Of a stretch of 12,964 nucleotides of DNA, positions 6,729 through 12,964 are shown in pieces. The stretch is from contig JBFFXF010000216.1 of NCBI GenBank assembly GCA_041569895.1, positions 1 to 12,964 on the forward strand, in the 5' to 3' direction. How positions within the stretch are numbered: the first letter of the stretch is position 1; each line of letters opens with the position of its first letter. The notes under the pieces are model-generated. The model ran no database searches. It was given only the letters and a program-made list of their open reading frames with translations, and was not told where the DNA came from. The DNA is from JBFFXF01 sp041569895 (GTDB lineage: Bacteria > Planctomycetota > UBA8108 > JACQVS01). Both the position numbers and the translations under genes were made by a program.

Positions 6729-9014
6729 ATGAACATCCCGCATGCGCTCGCCCAGGTCATCCGTCGATCACCGTCGCTCTCGAAGCTCCTCGAGGCGACC
6801 GTCGAGCTCGTCGCGCGAGAGATGGGAACCGACGTCTGCTCGGTGTACCTGCTCGAGCCGGCCGGACGCCGGCTGCGTCTCGCCGCGACCCACGGTCTCG
6901 ACCGCCGGGCGCTCGGCAAGGTGACGCTCGAGCCCGGAGAGGGCATCACCGGCATCGTCGTCTCGGAGATGCGGGCGATCGCCGTCGAGGACGCCTCGAA
7001 GCACCCGAGCTATCGCTACTTCCCCGAGACGGGCGAGGAGCAGTTCCACTCGTACCTCGGCGTTCCGATGGCGATTCGCAACCGGCCGGTCGGCGCGATC
7101 GTCGTGCAGAGCACCGACCGTCGCCGCTTCACGAGAGACGAGATCGAGACGCTGCACACCATCGCGGCGCAGCTCGTCGGCGTCGTCGAGAACGCCCGCC
7201 TGATCGACGCGCTCGATCACCCGGATCGCGGCAACCGCTACCTCGAGGAGCTGCGGTCGTGGCGACGCGAGACCGGGCAACGCGACTCCGAGAACGGCGA
7301 GGGCGAGGTCGTCTACCACGGCAACGCGGCGTCGCCGGGGATCGCCATCGGCAGGATCGTCTTCCGTGGCCGCTACGACCCACCGGTCGACACGCGCGCC
7401 AGCAACGGCGGCGATCCCGCGCGCGAGCGGGAGCGGGTCGATGTCGCCATGGAGAAGACGCTCGGTGACGTCCAGCGCATCCAGGAGGCCGCCGAGAAGG
7501 AGACCGACGAGGAGCACGCGCTGATCTTCAGCTCCCACCTGCTGCTGCTCAACGATCCGACGCTGGAGATGCGATTGCACGAGGCGGTGGACGAGGGGCT
7601 CGACGCGGCCGCCGCCGTCGATCGCGTCTTTGCGACGCTGGAGTCACAGCTCGGCAACGTCACGGACGCCTATCTGCAGGAGCGCGCCGAGGACATCCGC
7701 GACCTCCGCGATCGCCTGCTCGGCCACATCCTCGAGGCCGGCGCGCAGGAGCGCATCGCGCAGAGCATCGTGTTCGCTCACGGCATCTCGCCGTCGCTGG
7801 TGGTCGAGCTCAAGGTGCAGGGCGCGCTGGGCATCGTCACCGAGCGCGGCGGCATGACCTCCCACGGGGCGCTTCTGGCGCGCGCCATGGGCATCCCGGC
7901 GGTCACCGGCGTCGAGGGCATCCTCGCCGACGTGCACAGCGGCGAGGACGCGATCGCCGACGGACAGACCGGGACAGTGGTTCTCCGTCCCGCTCCGCGG
8001 ACGCTCGTTCGCTACCAGAAGAAGGCGGAGAAGGTCGCCGCCACCCGCAGCCGCCTCGAGAAGCTTCGCGACGAGCCAGCGCGGAGCACCGACGGCGAGG
8101 TCCTGCCGCTGCTCGCCAACGTCAGTCTCGCGTCGGAGATTCGCGAGGCGGTGTTCTATGGCGCGGAGGGGATCGGACTCTACCGCACCGAGTTCCCGTT
8201 CATGATCCGCGAGGACTTTCCCACGCGCGAGGAGCAGTCGCGGATCTACCGCCGGGCGCTGACCGCGTTCCCCGACGGCGTCATCCAGTTCCGCATCCTC
8301 GATCTCGGAGGCGACAAGTACCACCCGCGGATCACGCGCGCGGACGAGCTCAACCCGGTGCTCGGCTACCGCTCGATCAGGCTCCTCCTCGATCACCCGA
8401 AGATCCTCAAGGAGCAGGTGCGGGCGTTCGTGCAGGTCGCCGGACGCCGCAGGATCGGCATCCTGATTCCGATGATCAGCTCGCTCGAGGAGCTGCGGCG
8501 CGCGAGAGAGTTGATCGCCGAGGCGATCGGCGAGGTTGACGACGACACCGTCGAGCGCGATCACCGCATCGGCCTGATGATCGAGCTCCCGGCGGCGGTC
8601 GAGATCGCCGCGGAGCTGTCGAGGCAGGTCGATTTCCTGTCGATCGGCACCAACGACCTGATCCAGTTCACGCTCGCCGCGGATCGCGAGAACGCGCGCG
8701 TGTCGCCCTTCGGCGACCCGTACCACCCGGCGGTGCTGCGCATGATCCGAAGGACGATCGAGGCCGGCCATGGCGCCGGCATCCCCGTCGGATGCTGCGG
8801 CGAGATGGCCGCGACGCCGGACCTCGCTGCCCTGCTGTTCGCCATGGAAGTCGACAACCCCAGCCTGACGCCCCGCGCCATCCCGACGGTGAAGGACGCC
8901 GTCCGACGCGTCCGCATACTCCCGTTGCGCAAGAAGATCGACGAGGTCCTCGCGCTGCCGGAATCGGGGCTGATCCGGGCGCGGATCCGCGAGGAGCTCG
9001 AGCGGACGAAGTGA
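6729..9014 (+). CDS. ptsP: PEP-protein phosphotransferase, EI-Ntr type (GAF-enzyme I)
   Basis: This encodes a 761-residue cytoplasmic enzyme, close in length to E. coli PtsP. It would take phosphate from phosphoenolpyruvate onto a histidine and pass it to an HPr/NPr-like carrier. Residues about 15-160 form a GAF sensor domain. The enzyme I N-terminal region starts near 198 (HGNAASPGIAIG). The phosphohistidine domain has GGMTSHGALLAR at 374-385, with H379 the likely phospho-acceptor. The C-terminal PEP-binding barrel shows GIGLYRTEF (481-489), LDLGGDK (524-530), NPVLGYRSIR (542-551), SIGTNDLIQF (638-647) and GCCGEM (688-693), where C690 matches the enzyme I active-site cysteine. The open frame extends 592 codons upstream, but that part is antisense to the FG-GAP gene; ATG 6729 directly precedes the GAF domain. 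There is no clear ribosome site, and a four-codon ATG...TGA overlaps the start. No HPr or EII gene is in the window. Confidence 0.92.
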   Translation: MNIPHALAQVIRRSPSLSKLLEATVELVAREMGTDVCSVYLLEPAGRRLRLAATHGLDRRALGKVTLEPGEGITGIVVSEMRAIAVEDASKHPSYRYFPETGEEQFHSYLGVPMAIRNRPVGAIVVQSTDRRRFTRDEIETLHTIAAQLVGVVENARLIDALDHPDRGNRYLEELRSWRRETGQRDSENGEGEVVYHGNAASPGIAIGRIVFRGRYDPPVDTRASNGGDPARERERVDVAMEKTLGDVQRIQEAAEKETDEEHALIFSSHLLLLNDPTLEMRLHEAVDEGLDAAAAVDRVFATLESQLGNVTDAYLQERAEDIRDLRDRLLGHILEAGAQERIAQSIVFAHGISPSLVVELKVQGALGIVTERGGMTSHGALLARAMGIPAVTGVEGILADVHSGEDAIADGQTGTVVLRPAPRTLVRYQKKAEKVAATRSRLEKLRDEPARSTDGEVLPLLANVSLASEIREAVFYGAEGIGLYRTEFPFMIREDFPTREEQSRIYRRALTAFPDGVIQFRILDLGGDKYHPRITRADELNPVLGYRSIRLLLDHPKILKEQVRAFVQVAGRRRIGILIPMISSLEELRRARELIAEAIGEVDDDTVERDHRIGLMIELPAAVEIAAELSRQVDFLSIGTNDLIQFTLAADRENARVSPFGDPYHPAVLRMIRRTIEAGHGAGIPVGCCGEMAATPDLAALLFAMEVDNPSLTPRAIPTVKDAVRRVRILPLRKKIDEVLALPESGLIRARIREELERTK

Positions 9015-9058
9015 GTCGGGGCGGGACCAGGCCGGGACCGGGGAAGAGATCGTTGGAC
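9015..9058 (+). other. Convergent spacer with four G-tracts
   Basis: This 44-bp gap separates the ends of ptsP and the convergent msrP-like gene. The plus strand has G-tracts at 9018-9021, 9023-9025, 9034-9036 and 9040-9043, compatible with an intramolecular G-quadruplex. No hairpin plus T-tract terminator is visible. GGGACC occurs twice. A terminating or insulating role is only inferred. Confidence 0.4.
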
Positions 9059-10108
9059 TCAGGTGCCTCGCCGGTACAGGTGCGCCACCTGCTTCGCGTA
9101 GCCGTTGTACGGCTGGGTCGGGCGGATGACCTCGTTGCCGGTGCCGTCGTCCGTGCCGATCATGCGCTCGTGCGCCTGTGACCAGCGCGGGTGCGGCACC
9201 GCGGGGTCGACGTTGGCCATGAAGTCGTACTCGTCGGGAATCAGCGCGTTCCAGAACGTCGGCGGCCGCTTCTCGGTGAACTCGAACTTGACGATCGACT
9301 TGATGCTCTTGAAGCCGTACTTCCACGGCACGATCAGGCGCAGCGGCGCGCCGTTCTGGTTCGGCATCGGCTTGCCGTAGATGCCGGTCGCGAGGATGGC
9401 GAGCTCGTTGGTCGCCTCGTCCAGCCGCAGCCCCTCGAAGTACGGCCACGGGTAGAGCTCGTACCGCTGCATCGGCGCCTGCTCGGGACGGAGGAACGTC
9501 AGCATGCGGAGATACTTCGCCGAACCGAGCGGTTCCATCTTCTCGACGAAGCTCTTGAGCGGGAACCCGGCCCAGGGCACCGCCATCGCCCACGCCTCGA
9601 CGCAGCGGAATCGATAGAGGCGCTCCTCGAGCGGAAACATCCGCAGCAGATCGTCGACGTCGAGCGTGCGCGGTTTCTTGACCAGGCCGGTGACCTCGAT
9701 CTTCCACGGCTCCGTCTTGAAGCCCCGCGCCACGTGACGCACCTGCGCCTTGTTGAAGGAGAACTCGTAGAAGTTGTTGTAACCCGTCGCCCAGGCCTCG
9801 TCGGTGATCGGCCGGTCGAGCGTGTACTTCTCGTTGCGCTTAGCCGGGTAGAGCTTACGCTTCCAGTCGCCGTCGCCGGTCCCGGACCGAGACGCGTCAG
9901 TGCCGGAGGCTCCGGCCTTCTTCTCGTCAGCGCCCGGGGCGCCGCCCTTGCCGTCGCCTTCCTCGCCGGCGAGGACGAGCCCGCCCGCGAGGAGACCGGC
10001 GCCCGCGGCTCCCAGGGTGCGCAGGAAACGCCGGCGCTCGACGTAGGCCGACTCCGGCGTGACGTCGCTCTCGCGGATCTCCCAATCCCGGCGAATCCTG
10101 ATCAGCAT
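9059..10108 (-). CDS. msrP: MsrP/YedY-like molybdopterin methionine-sulfoxide reductase
   Basis: This encodes a 349-residue protein of the sulfite oxidase-type molybdopterin fold. In the MsrP family such proteins reduce methionine sulfoxide in exported proteins, taking electrons from the membrane haem protein MsrQ. A twin-arginine signal is clear: RRRFLR at 25-30, then a Gly/Ala/Leu stretch (31-48). A Gly/Ala/Ser/Asp/Lys-rich linker (about 48-82) precedes the catalytic domain. FRCVEAWAMAVPW contains C169, the expected Mo ligand. YNNFYEF (110-116) and NGAPLRLIVPWKYGFKSIK (252-270) are family hallmarks. ATG 10106-10108 has GAGGAGG four bases upstream. The E. coli protein is 334 residues, so the length fits. 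No msrQ gene is adjacent: the neighbours are a convergent ptsP and a divergent SDR gene. Another YedY-like oxidoreductase specificity remains possible. Confidence 0.9.
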   Translation of the reverse strand: MLIRIRRDWEIRESDVTPESAYVERRRFLRTLGAAGAGLLAGGLVLAGEEGDGKGGAPGADEKKAGASGTDASRSGTGDGDWKRKLYPAKRNEKYTLDRPITDEAWATGYNNFYEFSFNKAQVRHVARGFKTEPWKIEVTGLVKKPRTLDVDDLLRMFPLEERLYRFRCVEAWAMAVPWAGFPLKSFVEKMEPLGSAKYLRMLTFLRPEQAPMQRYELYPWPYFEGLRLDEATNELAILATGIYGKPMPNQNGAPLRLIVPWKYGFKSIKSIVKFEFTEKRPPTFWNALIPDEYDFMANVDPAVPHPRWSQAHERMIGTDDGTGNEVIRPTQPYNGYAKQVAHLYRRGT

Positions 10109-10297
10109 CGGGCCTCCTCGGCTCCGGCCCCGGTCCCGGTCCCGAGGCGTTTCCGCAACCGCATCGTCCGTGTCCGGTCACACGCGCGCGCCAGTCGCCG
10201 TCGCGCTCTTCCACCGCGACTCCTCGCGTATTACACTCTCGCCCACACGTCGTTTCAAGAATCAGTCCAGTGTCTAACCCGTGTCGCGGAGTCTCAC
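10109..10297. promoter_or_regulatory. Divergent promoter region, msrP versus SDR gene
   Basis: This 189-bp spacer lies between two divergent genes. Next to msrP, its minus strand reads GGGACCGGGACCGGGG (plus-strand 10128-10143), a GGGACC repeat that would lie in the msrP leader. On the SDR side, TATTAC at 10229-10234 is a possible -10 hexamer in a locally AT-richer region (10225-10280), without a well-spaced -35. No operator-like palindrome was found. Confidence 0.4.
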
Positions 10298-11023
10298 ATG
10301 ACGCGTTCGCGTGAACGGCTGGCGATCGTCACCGGCGGCGCCGGCGACATCGGCTCGGCGACGGCCGACCGCCTCGTCGCGGACGGCGCGCGCGTCGTCG
10401 TCTGGGACCTCGAGTCACGGCTGGCGTCGCGGTCCAGTCACGGCAGCGCCGTCGTCGGCGTCGCGGTCGACGTGACGCGCGAGGACCAGGTCGCCCGTGC
10501 GCTCGAGGAGACCGTCGACGTCCTCGGCGGCATCGACATCCTGATCAACTGCGCCGGGATCGTCCGCGACGGATTCGCCGAGAGCCTCGACGTCGATCGC
10601 TGGCAGGCGGTCCTCGACGTCAACCTGACCGGGACGTTCCTCCCGTGCCGGGCGGTGATCCCGGAGCTCCGCAAGCACGGCGGTGGTCGCATCGTCAACA
10701 CGGCGTCGACGTCGGCGTTCGGCAACCGCGGTCAGTCGAACTACGCGGCGTCGAAGGCGGGCGTCATCGGGCTGACGCGCACGCTCGCCCTCGAGCTCGC
10801 CGCCGACGGGATCACGGTGAACTGCGTCGCGCCGGGGCCGATCGATACTGCGATGCTCGCGACGGTGCCGGAAAAGGTGCTCGAGAAGTTCCGCGCGCGC
10901 ATCCCGCTCGGACGGTTCGGCAACCCGGCAGAGGTGGCGGCGCTGCACGCCTTCCTCGCCAGCGACGAGGCCGGGTACATCACCGGGCAGACGATCATCT
11001 GCGACGGCGGGCTGACGATCTGA
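10298..11023 (+). CDS. SDR-family oxidoreductase, FabG-like
   Basis: This encodes a 241-residue classical short-chain dehydrogenase/reductase, cytoplasmic and probably tetrameric as in its family. The nucleotide site is TGGAGDIG at 12-19, followed by D37 at the end of the second strand (VVVWDLE), which favours NAD(H) over NADP(H). NCAG is at 84-87, a variant of NNAG. Catalytic residues are N109, S137, Y149 and K153 (YAASK). The end, GQTIICDGGLTI, is typical of 3-oxoacyl-ACP reductase-like members. ATG 10298 has GGAG at 10288-10291 six bases upstream; the much longer open frame upstream is antisense to msrP. The stop is followed in frame by a second TGA because ATCTGA is repeated (11018-11029). 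Substrate is uncertain: a 3-oxoacyl-ACP reductase role is possible, but there is no fatty-acid gene cluster and the Asp suggests a catabolic alcohol or 3-hydroxyacyl dehydrogenase. Confidence 0.88.
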   Translation: MTRSRERLAIVTGGAGDIGSATADRLVADGARVVVWDLESRLASRSSHGSAVVGVAVDVTREDQVARALEETVDVLGGIDILINCAGIVRDGFAESLDVDRWQAVLDVNLTGTFLPCRAVIPELRKHGGGRIVNTASTSAFGNRGQSNYAASKAGVIGLTRTLALELAADGITVNCVAPGPIDTAMLATVPEKVLEKFRARIPLGRFGNPAEVAALHAFLASDEAGYITGQTIICDGGLTI

Positions 11024-11044
11024 ATCTGAATAGGGCTACACAGG

Positions 11045-11473
11045 TCAGTCGCCGCCGTTCGCGCCACGCGGCGGGCCGTCGCACAGCTTGAGCTTGCGGA
11101 TCACCATCTCCTGGATCTCGCGCGACTGCTCGGCGGCGACCTGAACGCGCTTCAGCTCGCCGGCATCGAGCCAGACGCCGTGCTCCGGGCAGCGATCGAG
11201 GAGGATCGCGATGCTCTCGTCGTAGCGGATCTGCTCCATGAAGACCCGGCACTTCGGGCACTGAAGCTGCGCGTGCGGGCCGATCTTCGAGGCGCGCGTC
11301 AGGTCGAGCAGCTTCCGGCGCTCCGCGTCGCTGAACTCGAGCTCGTCCGCGCGGATGATGCTCGAGAGCTCGCCGCGGTCGAGCCACGCGCCCCAGCACT
11401 CGCCGCAGAGATCGATCTCGACTCCCTCGTACGTCTCCCGCTGCAGCGGGAGGTGGCACCGCGGACAGTTCAT
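11045..11473 (-). CDS. Two-ribbon zf-TFIIB domain protein
   Basis: This encodes a 142-residue protein with two zf-TFIIB-type zinc ribbons. The first has C3, C6, C23 and C26 (CPRC ... CGEC), followed by WGAWLDRGEL. The second has C72, C75, C95 and H98 (CPKC ... CPEH), followed by GVWLDAGEL, so its fourth ligand is His instead of Cys. A charged helical linker (about 40-65) joins them, and the C-terminus (about 108-142) is a basic helix and tail. No membrane segment is seen. The TTG at 11492-11494 would add seven residues, but AAGGAG (11481-11486) lies between it and the ATG at 11471-11473, which is therefore preferred. The gene is convergent with the SDR gene (21 bp gap) and divergent from the MFS gene. 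Family members are widespread and mostly uncharacterised; binding nucleic acid or protein is inferred. Confidence 0.85.
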   Translation of the reverse strand: MNCPRCHLPLQRETYEGVEIDLCGECWGAWLDRGELSSIIRADELEFSDAERRKLLDLTRASKIGPHAQLQCPKCRVFMEQIRYDESIAILLDRCPEHGVWLDAGELKRVQVAAEQSREIQEMVIRKLKLCDGPPRGANGGD

Positions 11474-11535
11474 CGGTACACTCCTTCGTTTCAATCTGGC
11501 AGGGACCGCGCACAGCTTAACGGAATGCCCGCGTG
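11474..11535. promoter_or_regulatory. Short divergent spacer, zinc-ribbon versus MFS gene
   Basis: Only 62 bp separate two divergent start codons, so the two promoters must overlap or lie within the genes. The zinc-ribbon gene has a strong ribosome site here; the MFS gene has only a weak GGA at 11522-11524. No clear -35/-10 pair is visible. Confidence 0.35.
11481..11486 (-). promoter_or_regulatory. Ribosome binding site deciding the zinc-ribbon start
   Basis: AAGGAG on the minus strand is seven bases before the ATG at 11471-11473. It lies downstream of the alternative TTG codon (11492-11494), so translation most likely begins at the ATG, just before the first CPRC motif. Confidence 0.75.
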
Positions 11536-12759
11536 ATGTCGAAGTCGAACTACCAGCTGCGGATCCTGATCGTCACCTGCGTCGCGCACGCGCTGACGCA
11601 CATCTTCCTGACGGTCTTCACTCCGATCGGCGCGCTGATGGCGCGCGATTTCGAGCTGGAGTACGACGACATGACGTTCTTCTTTTTTCTGTGCACCCTC
11701 TTCTTCGGGCTCGGCGCGCTGCCGTCGGGCTTCCTGAGCGACCGGCTCGGCGAGTGGATCCTGCTGGTGGCGTTCTTCGTCGGCTGCGCGATCGGCGCCG
11801 TGATCGTCGGTCTGGCGCGCGACGTGTGGACCCTCGGCGCCGGATTCGTGCTGCTCGGCCTCGCGACGAGCATCTTCCACCCGGTCGGCAACGCGCTGAT
11901 CACCAAGGGGATCGCCGCGCGAGGTCGGGCTCTCGGCATCAACGGCATCGCGGGGAGCGTCGGCACGGCGCTCGGACCGCTGGTCGCGGGACCGGTCGCT
12001 GACCTGACCTCGTGGCGCTGGGCGTTCCTCGGATTCGCGGCGGTGTCGCTCGTGATCGGCGTCTGGCTGGCGCGAAACGACCTCGGCCCGGCCGCCCGGC
12101 CGGTGCCGCGCTCGGGCTTCGCGACGGGCGAGCGGGGATCATCGACGCCGCGTCAGGTCGGCGCCGACCGCGTCGCGCTCTTCACGTTCCTCCTGCTCGC
12201 GATGACGTGCGGCGGCGTCTACTTTCACCTCTTCAACATGGCGCTGCCGTCCCAGTTCTCCGAGGCCGGCATCGAGACGACCCGCACGGGCCAGAGCGGG
12301 GTGCTCGCGGGCATCGCGCTGCTCTTCGGCGCCGTCGGCCAGATGGTCGCCGGATCGCTCTGCGACCGGTACGACGAGCGCAAGCTCTACGTCGGCGCGC
12401 TGCTCGCGATCGCGCCGACGATCTACCTCGTCGGCCAGCTCGCCCCCGGCACCGTCGGGCTCCTCGCCGCGGCCAGCGTCGCGTCGATGGTGATGGCGAC
12501 AGTCCAGCCGATCGAGAACTCGGTGCTCGCCCGCTTCAGCCCGCCGGCGTGGCGCGGGCGTATCTTCAGCCTCAAGTTCGTGCTCGCCTTCAGCGTCGGC
12601 GCCAGCGGCAACTGGCTCGCGGGCGTCATCGCCAAGCACCTCGGCCTCCCCCGCGTCTTCGAGACCGCCGGCGCCGTCGCCGCCCTGGCGCTCGTGTGCG
12701 CCATCGTCGCCCGCCTCCTCCCCCTCCGGGCTCCCCCACCGACCGAGGCGCCGGCGTGA
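11536..12759 (+). CDS. Major facilitator superfamily transporter
   Basis: This encodes a 407-residue inner-membrane transporter with about twelve hydrophobic helices (roughly 8-30, 46-66, 75-95, 100-121, 134-156, 162-180, 213-233, 253-276, 286-301, 305-325, 344-366, 373-396). MFS motif A appears as GFLSDRLGE at 65-73 between helices 2 and 3, and a second, repeat-half version (GSLCDRYDERK) begins near 273. FHPVGNAL (114-121) in helix 4 resembles the FHP stretch of fosmidomycin-resistance-type transporters, so drug or small-molecule efflux is plausible, but no substrate can be assigned. The central loop (about 180-212) is polar and Pro/Arg-rich. The ATG at 11536 is directly preceded by an in-frame GTG (11533) that is also possible; a three-codon ATG...TGA (11525-11536) overlaps the start. 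The zinc-ribbon gene diverges upstream, and repeats follow downstream. Confidence 0.87.
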   Translation: MSKSNYQLRILIVTCVAHALTHIFLTVFTPIGALMARDFELEYDDMTFFFFLCTLFFGLGALPSGFLSDRLGEWILLVAFFVGCAIGAVIVGLARDVWTLGAGFVLLGLATSIFHPVGNALITKGIAARGRALGINGIAGSVGTALGPLVAGPVADLTSWRWAFLGFAAVSLVIGVWLARNDLGPAARPVPRSGFATGERGSSTPRQVGADRVALFTFLLLAMTCGGVYFHLFNMALPSQFSEAGIETTRTGQSGVLAGIALLFGAVGQMVAGSLCDRYDERKLYVGALLAIAPTIYLVGQLAPGTVGLLAAASVASMVMATVQPIENSVLARFSPPAWRGRIFSLKFVLAFSVGASGNWLAGVIAKHLGLPRVFETAGAVAALALVCAIVARLLPLRAPPPTEAPA

Positions 12760-12964
12760 CGTGACGGGCGCGGGCGAGACCGGGAACACAGATTGCGCAG
12801 ATTACGCAGATTACGCAGATTGAGAGCGAGTCAGACCCGGTCCTCGGAGTCGGAATCGGAATCGGCCATCGGTATCGGAGTCGGTATCGGAGTCGGTTCT
12901 CTGTCGCACGGCGACGGTAACGACAACGGAGACGGAACACGGATACGGAGCACGAGCACGGGCC
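12760..12964. other. Gene-free spacer downstream of the MFS gene
   Basis: I see no gene or hairpin terminator here. Almost the whole stretch is low-complexity: CAGATTACG units (12789-12824), CGGAAT/CGGAGT/CGGTAT hexamers (12845-12896) and ACGGNN units to the end of the window. Short Cys/Ile- or Arg-rich open frames across it are translations of the repeats. Confidence 0.7.
12789..12964 (+). repeat. Composite low-complexity repeat element, right copy (cut by window)
   Basis: The order is four 9-bp units (CAGATTGCG, CAGATTACG, CAGATTACG, CAGATTGAG; 12789-12824), then GGTCCTCGG, then CGGAGT/CGGAAT/CGGTAT hexamers (12845-12896), then ACGGNN-like units of 6-7 bases (12908-12964). This matches the left-end element at 94-296 in module order and orientation, with different unit counts and diverged sequence. 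The element probably continues past the window end. Confidence 0.7.

Noticed and set aside
9191..10297. Upstream extension of the SDR open frame
   Set aside because: It is antisense to the msrP gene; the Rossmann fold starts at the ATG at 10298, which has its own ribosome site.
12626..12940. Minus-strand frame with repeated Cys-Val-Ile residues
   Set aside because: It translates the CAGATTACG and hexamer repeats and the antisense of the MFS gene end.
1..12964. tRNA, rRNA, transposase, phage or defence genes
   Set aside because: None was recognised on either strand by reading motifs; small structured RNAs cannot be excluded without a covariance-model search.

Overview
The window is very GC-rich and densely coded. 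It most resembles a planctomycete-type genome (Planctomycetota or a related environmental lineage). The main reason is that two large secreted proteins end in the paired EF-hand 'dockerin-like' tail (GDxxGxxxxxxDxxxLLxxLF ... C.DAADAxDDG.xN) that is very common in planctomycete genomes. This is inference from motifs; no rRNA or marker gene is present to settle the taxonomy.

Layout from left to right. (1) Positions 1-323 carry no convincing gene but hold a low-complexity composite repeat: CAGATTnCG units, then a CGGAAT hexamer array, then a GGGCAC array with G-quadruplex potential. (2) A small dual-specificity/tyrosine phosphatase gene lies on the minus strand (324-830). (3) A minus-strand pair encodes two large exported proteins. 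The promoter-proximal gene (4137-6629) encodes fourteen FG-GAP/VCBS blades plus a dockerin-like tail. The second (1012-4149) encodes three beta-propeller segments separated by two Cys-bearing Fn3-like modules, plus the same tail. The two genes overlap by 13 bp, so they are probably cotranscribed and translationally coupled. (4) Diverging from them on the plus strand is a ptsP-type gene (6729-9014, GAF-PTS enzyme I, EI-Ntr). (5) Convergent with ptsP is a Tat-exported molybdopterin protein of the MsrP/YedY family (9059-10108, minus). (6) An SDR oxidoreductase (10298-11023, plus) diverges from msrP. (7) A two-ribbon zf-TFIIB protein (11045-11473, minus) is convergent with the SDR gene. (8) An MFS transporter (11536-12759, plus) diverges from the zinc-ribbon gene. 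(9) The window closes with a second copy of the composite repeat seen at the left end, in the same orientation.

Apart from the coupled pair of secreted proteins, neighbouring genes alternate in strand and do not form an obvious pathway. The genes look like ordinary chromosomal housekeeping, redox and envelope functions; no phage, transposase, defence or CRISPR genes were seen. The least explained material is in the spacers: a matched composite hexamer-repeat element at the two ends, and G-tract clusters where conventional terminators might be expected (downstream of the phosphatase gene and between the convergent ptsP and msrP genes). I saw no tRNA or rRNA gene, origin or att site.
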